Origin: a virus
DNA: 35,812 nucleotides
Strand: one strand, 5' to 3'
Virus record (IMG/VR): IMGVR_UViG_3300013101_000042
Location: 1 to 35,812 of that record
Made by a program: the position numbers and the translations under genes
Notes under the pieces: generated by a model
What the model was told of the DNA's origin: nothing
Databases searched by the model: none
The model's input: only the letters and a program-made list of their open reading frames with translations
Shown: positions 35,812 to 35,812 of the stretch, in pieces
Numbering within the stretch: position 1 is the first letter of the stretch
Layout of the letters: each line of letters starts with the position of its first letter

Positions 35812-35812
35812 A

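Overview
This window is part of a double-stranded DNA phage (or prophage) genome with a podovirus-type, T7-like virion module. The gene order from small terminase through terminase, portal, scaffold, capsid, two tail tubular proteins and large internal virion proteins to a T7 gp17-like fibre matches short-tailed phages. The sigma70-like promoters, Shine-Dalgarno sites and protein families point to a gammaproteobacterial host, but I cannot name a genus. No RNA polymerase, DNA polymerase, integrase, endolysin, tRNA or CRISPR array is visible, and genes are cut at both ends, so the window is probably a fragment of a larger genome.

Layout. (1) 1-942, leftward: start of a RecB-like (DUF2800-type) exonuclease, an HNH/AP2 homing-type endonuclease and a Pro/Ala-rich protein. 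(2) 956-1008: two overlapping, mirror-image promoters that share a -10 box and serve the leftward block and the rightward block. (3) 1022-4163, rightward: RHH regulator, HTH regulator and a large RepB-primase/VapE-helicase protein. (4) 4210-5126, leftward: DUF3102-like protein with a histone-H1-like tail plus a small basic protein, ending at a strong terminator. (5) 5292-9944, leftward: an array of small early genes. Nearly every transcription unit in it is preceded by the same intergenic module (a variable but always paired stem, then a conserved CTAGTGCAATTTCGCAC hairpin, then a ribosome site and AATATTATG). Three tiny membrane-protein genes (24, 35 and 50 aa) are hidden in the array. (6) 10.0-11.17 kb: a largely non-coding region with a perfect 24-bp inverted repeat, an AT-rich stretch and a 17-bp-period iteron array, which is the best origin or regulatory candidate. 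(7) 11.2-32.6 kb, rightward: packaging, head, tail, internal virion proteins and fibres, then small late genes including a sulfotransferase. (8) 35.8-32.6 kb, leftward: VRR-NUC nuclease, small coupled genes, SNF2-type helicase and small hypothetical genes.

Two signals stand out. The first is the repeated leader module in the early array: helices in which both strands change together while the flanks stay almost constant, as expected of a structured RNA (or cassette-exchange) element. The second is a 20-bp near-palindromic hairpin (AAGTTGC-TTCGAC-GCAACTT) present seven times. Four copies are terminators fused to or following stop codons, and three lie inside genes, all pointing antisense.

The genes work together as a standard lytic programme: early leftward cassettes, replication/recombination genes on both flanks (primase-helicase, exonuclease, SNF2, VRR-NUC), and one late rightward virion operon that has an extra strong promoter and its own terminator around the major capsid gene.
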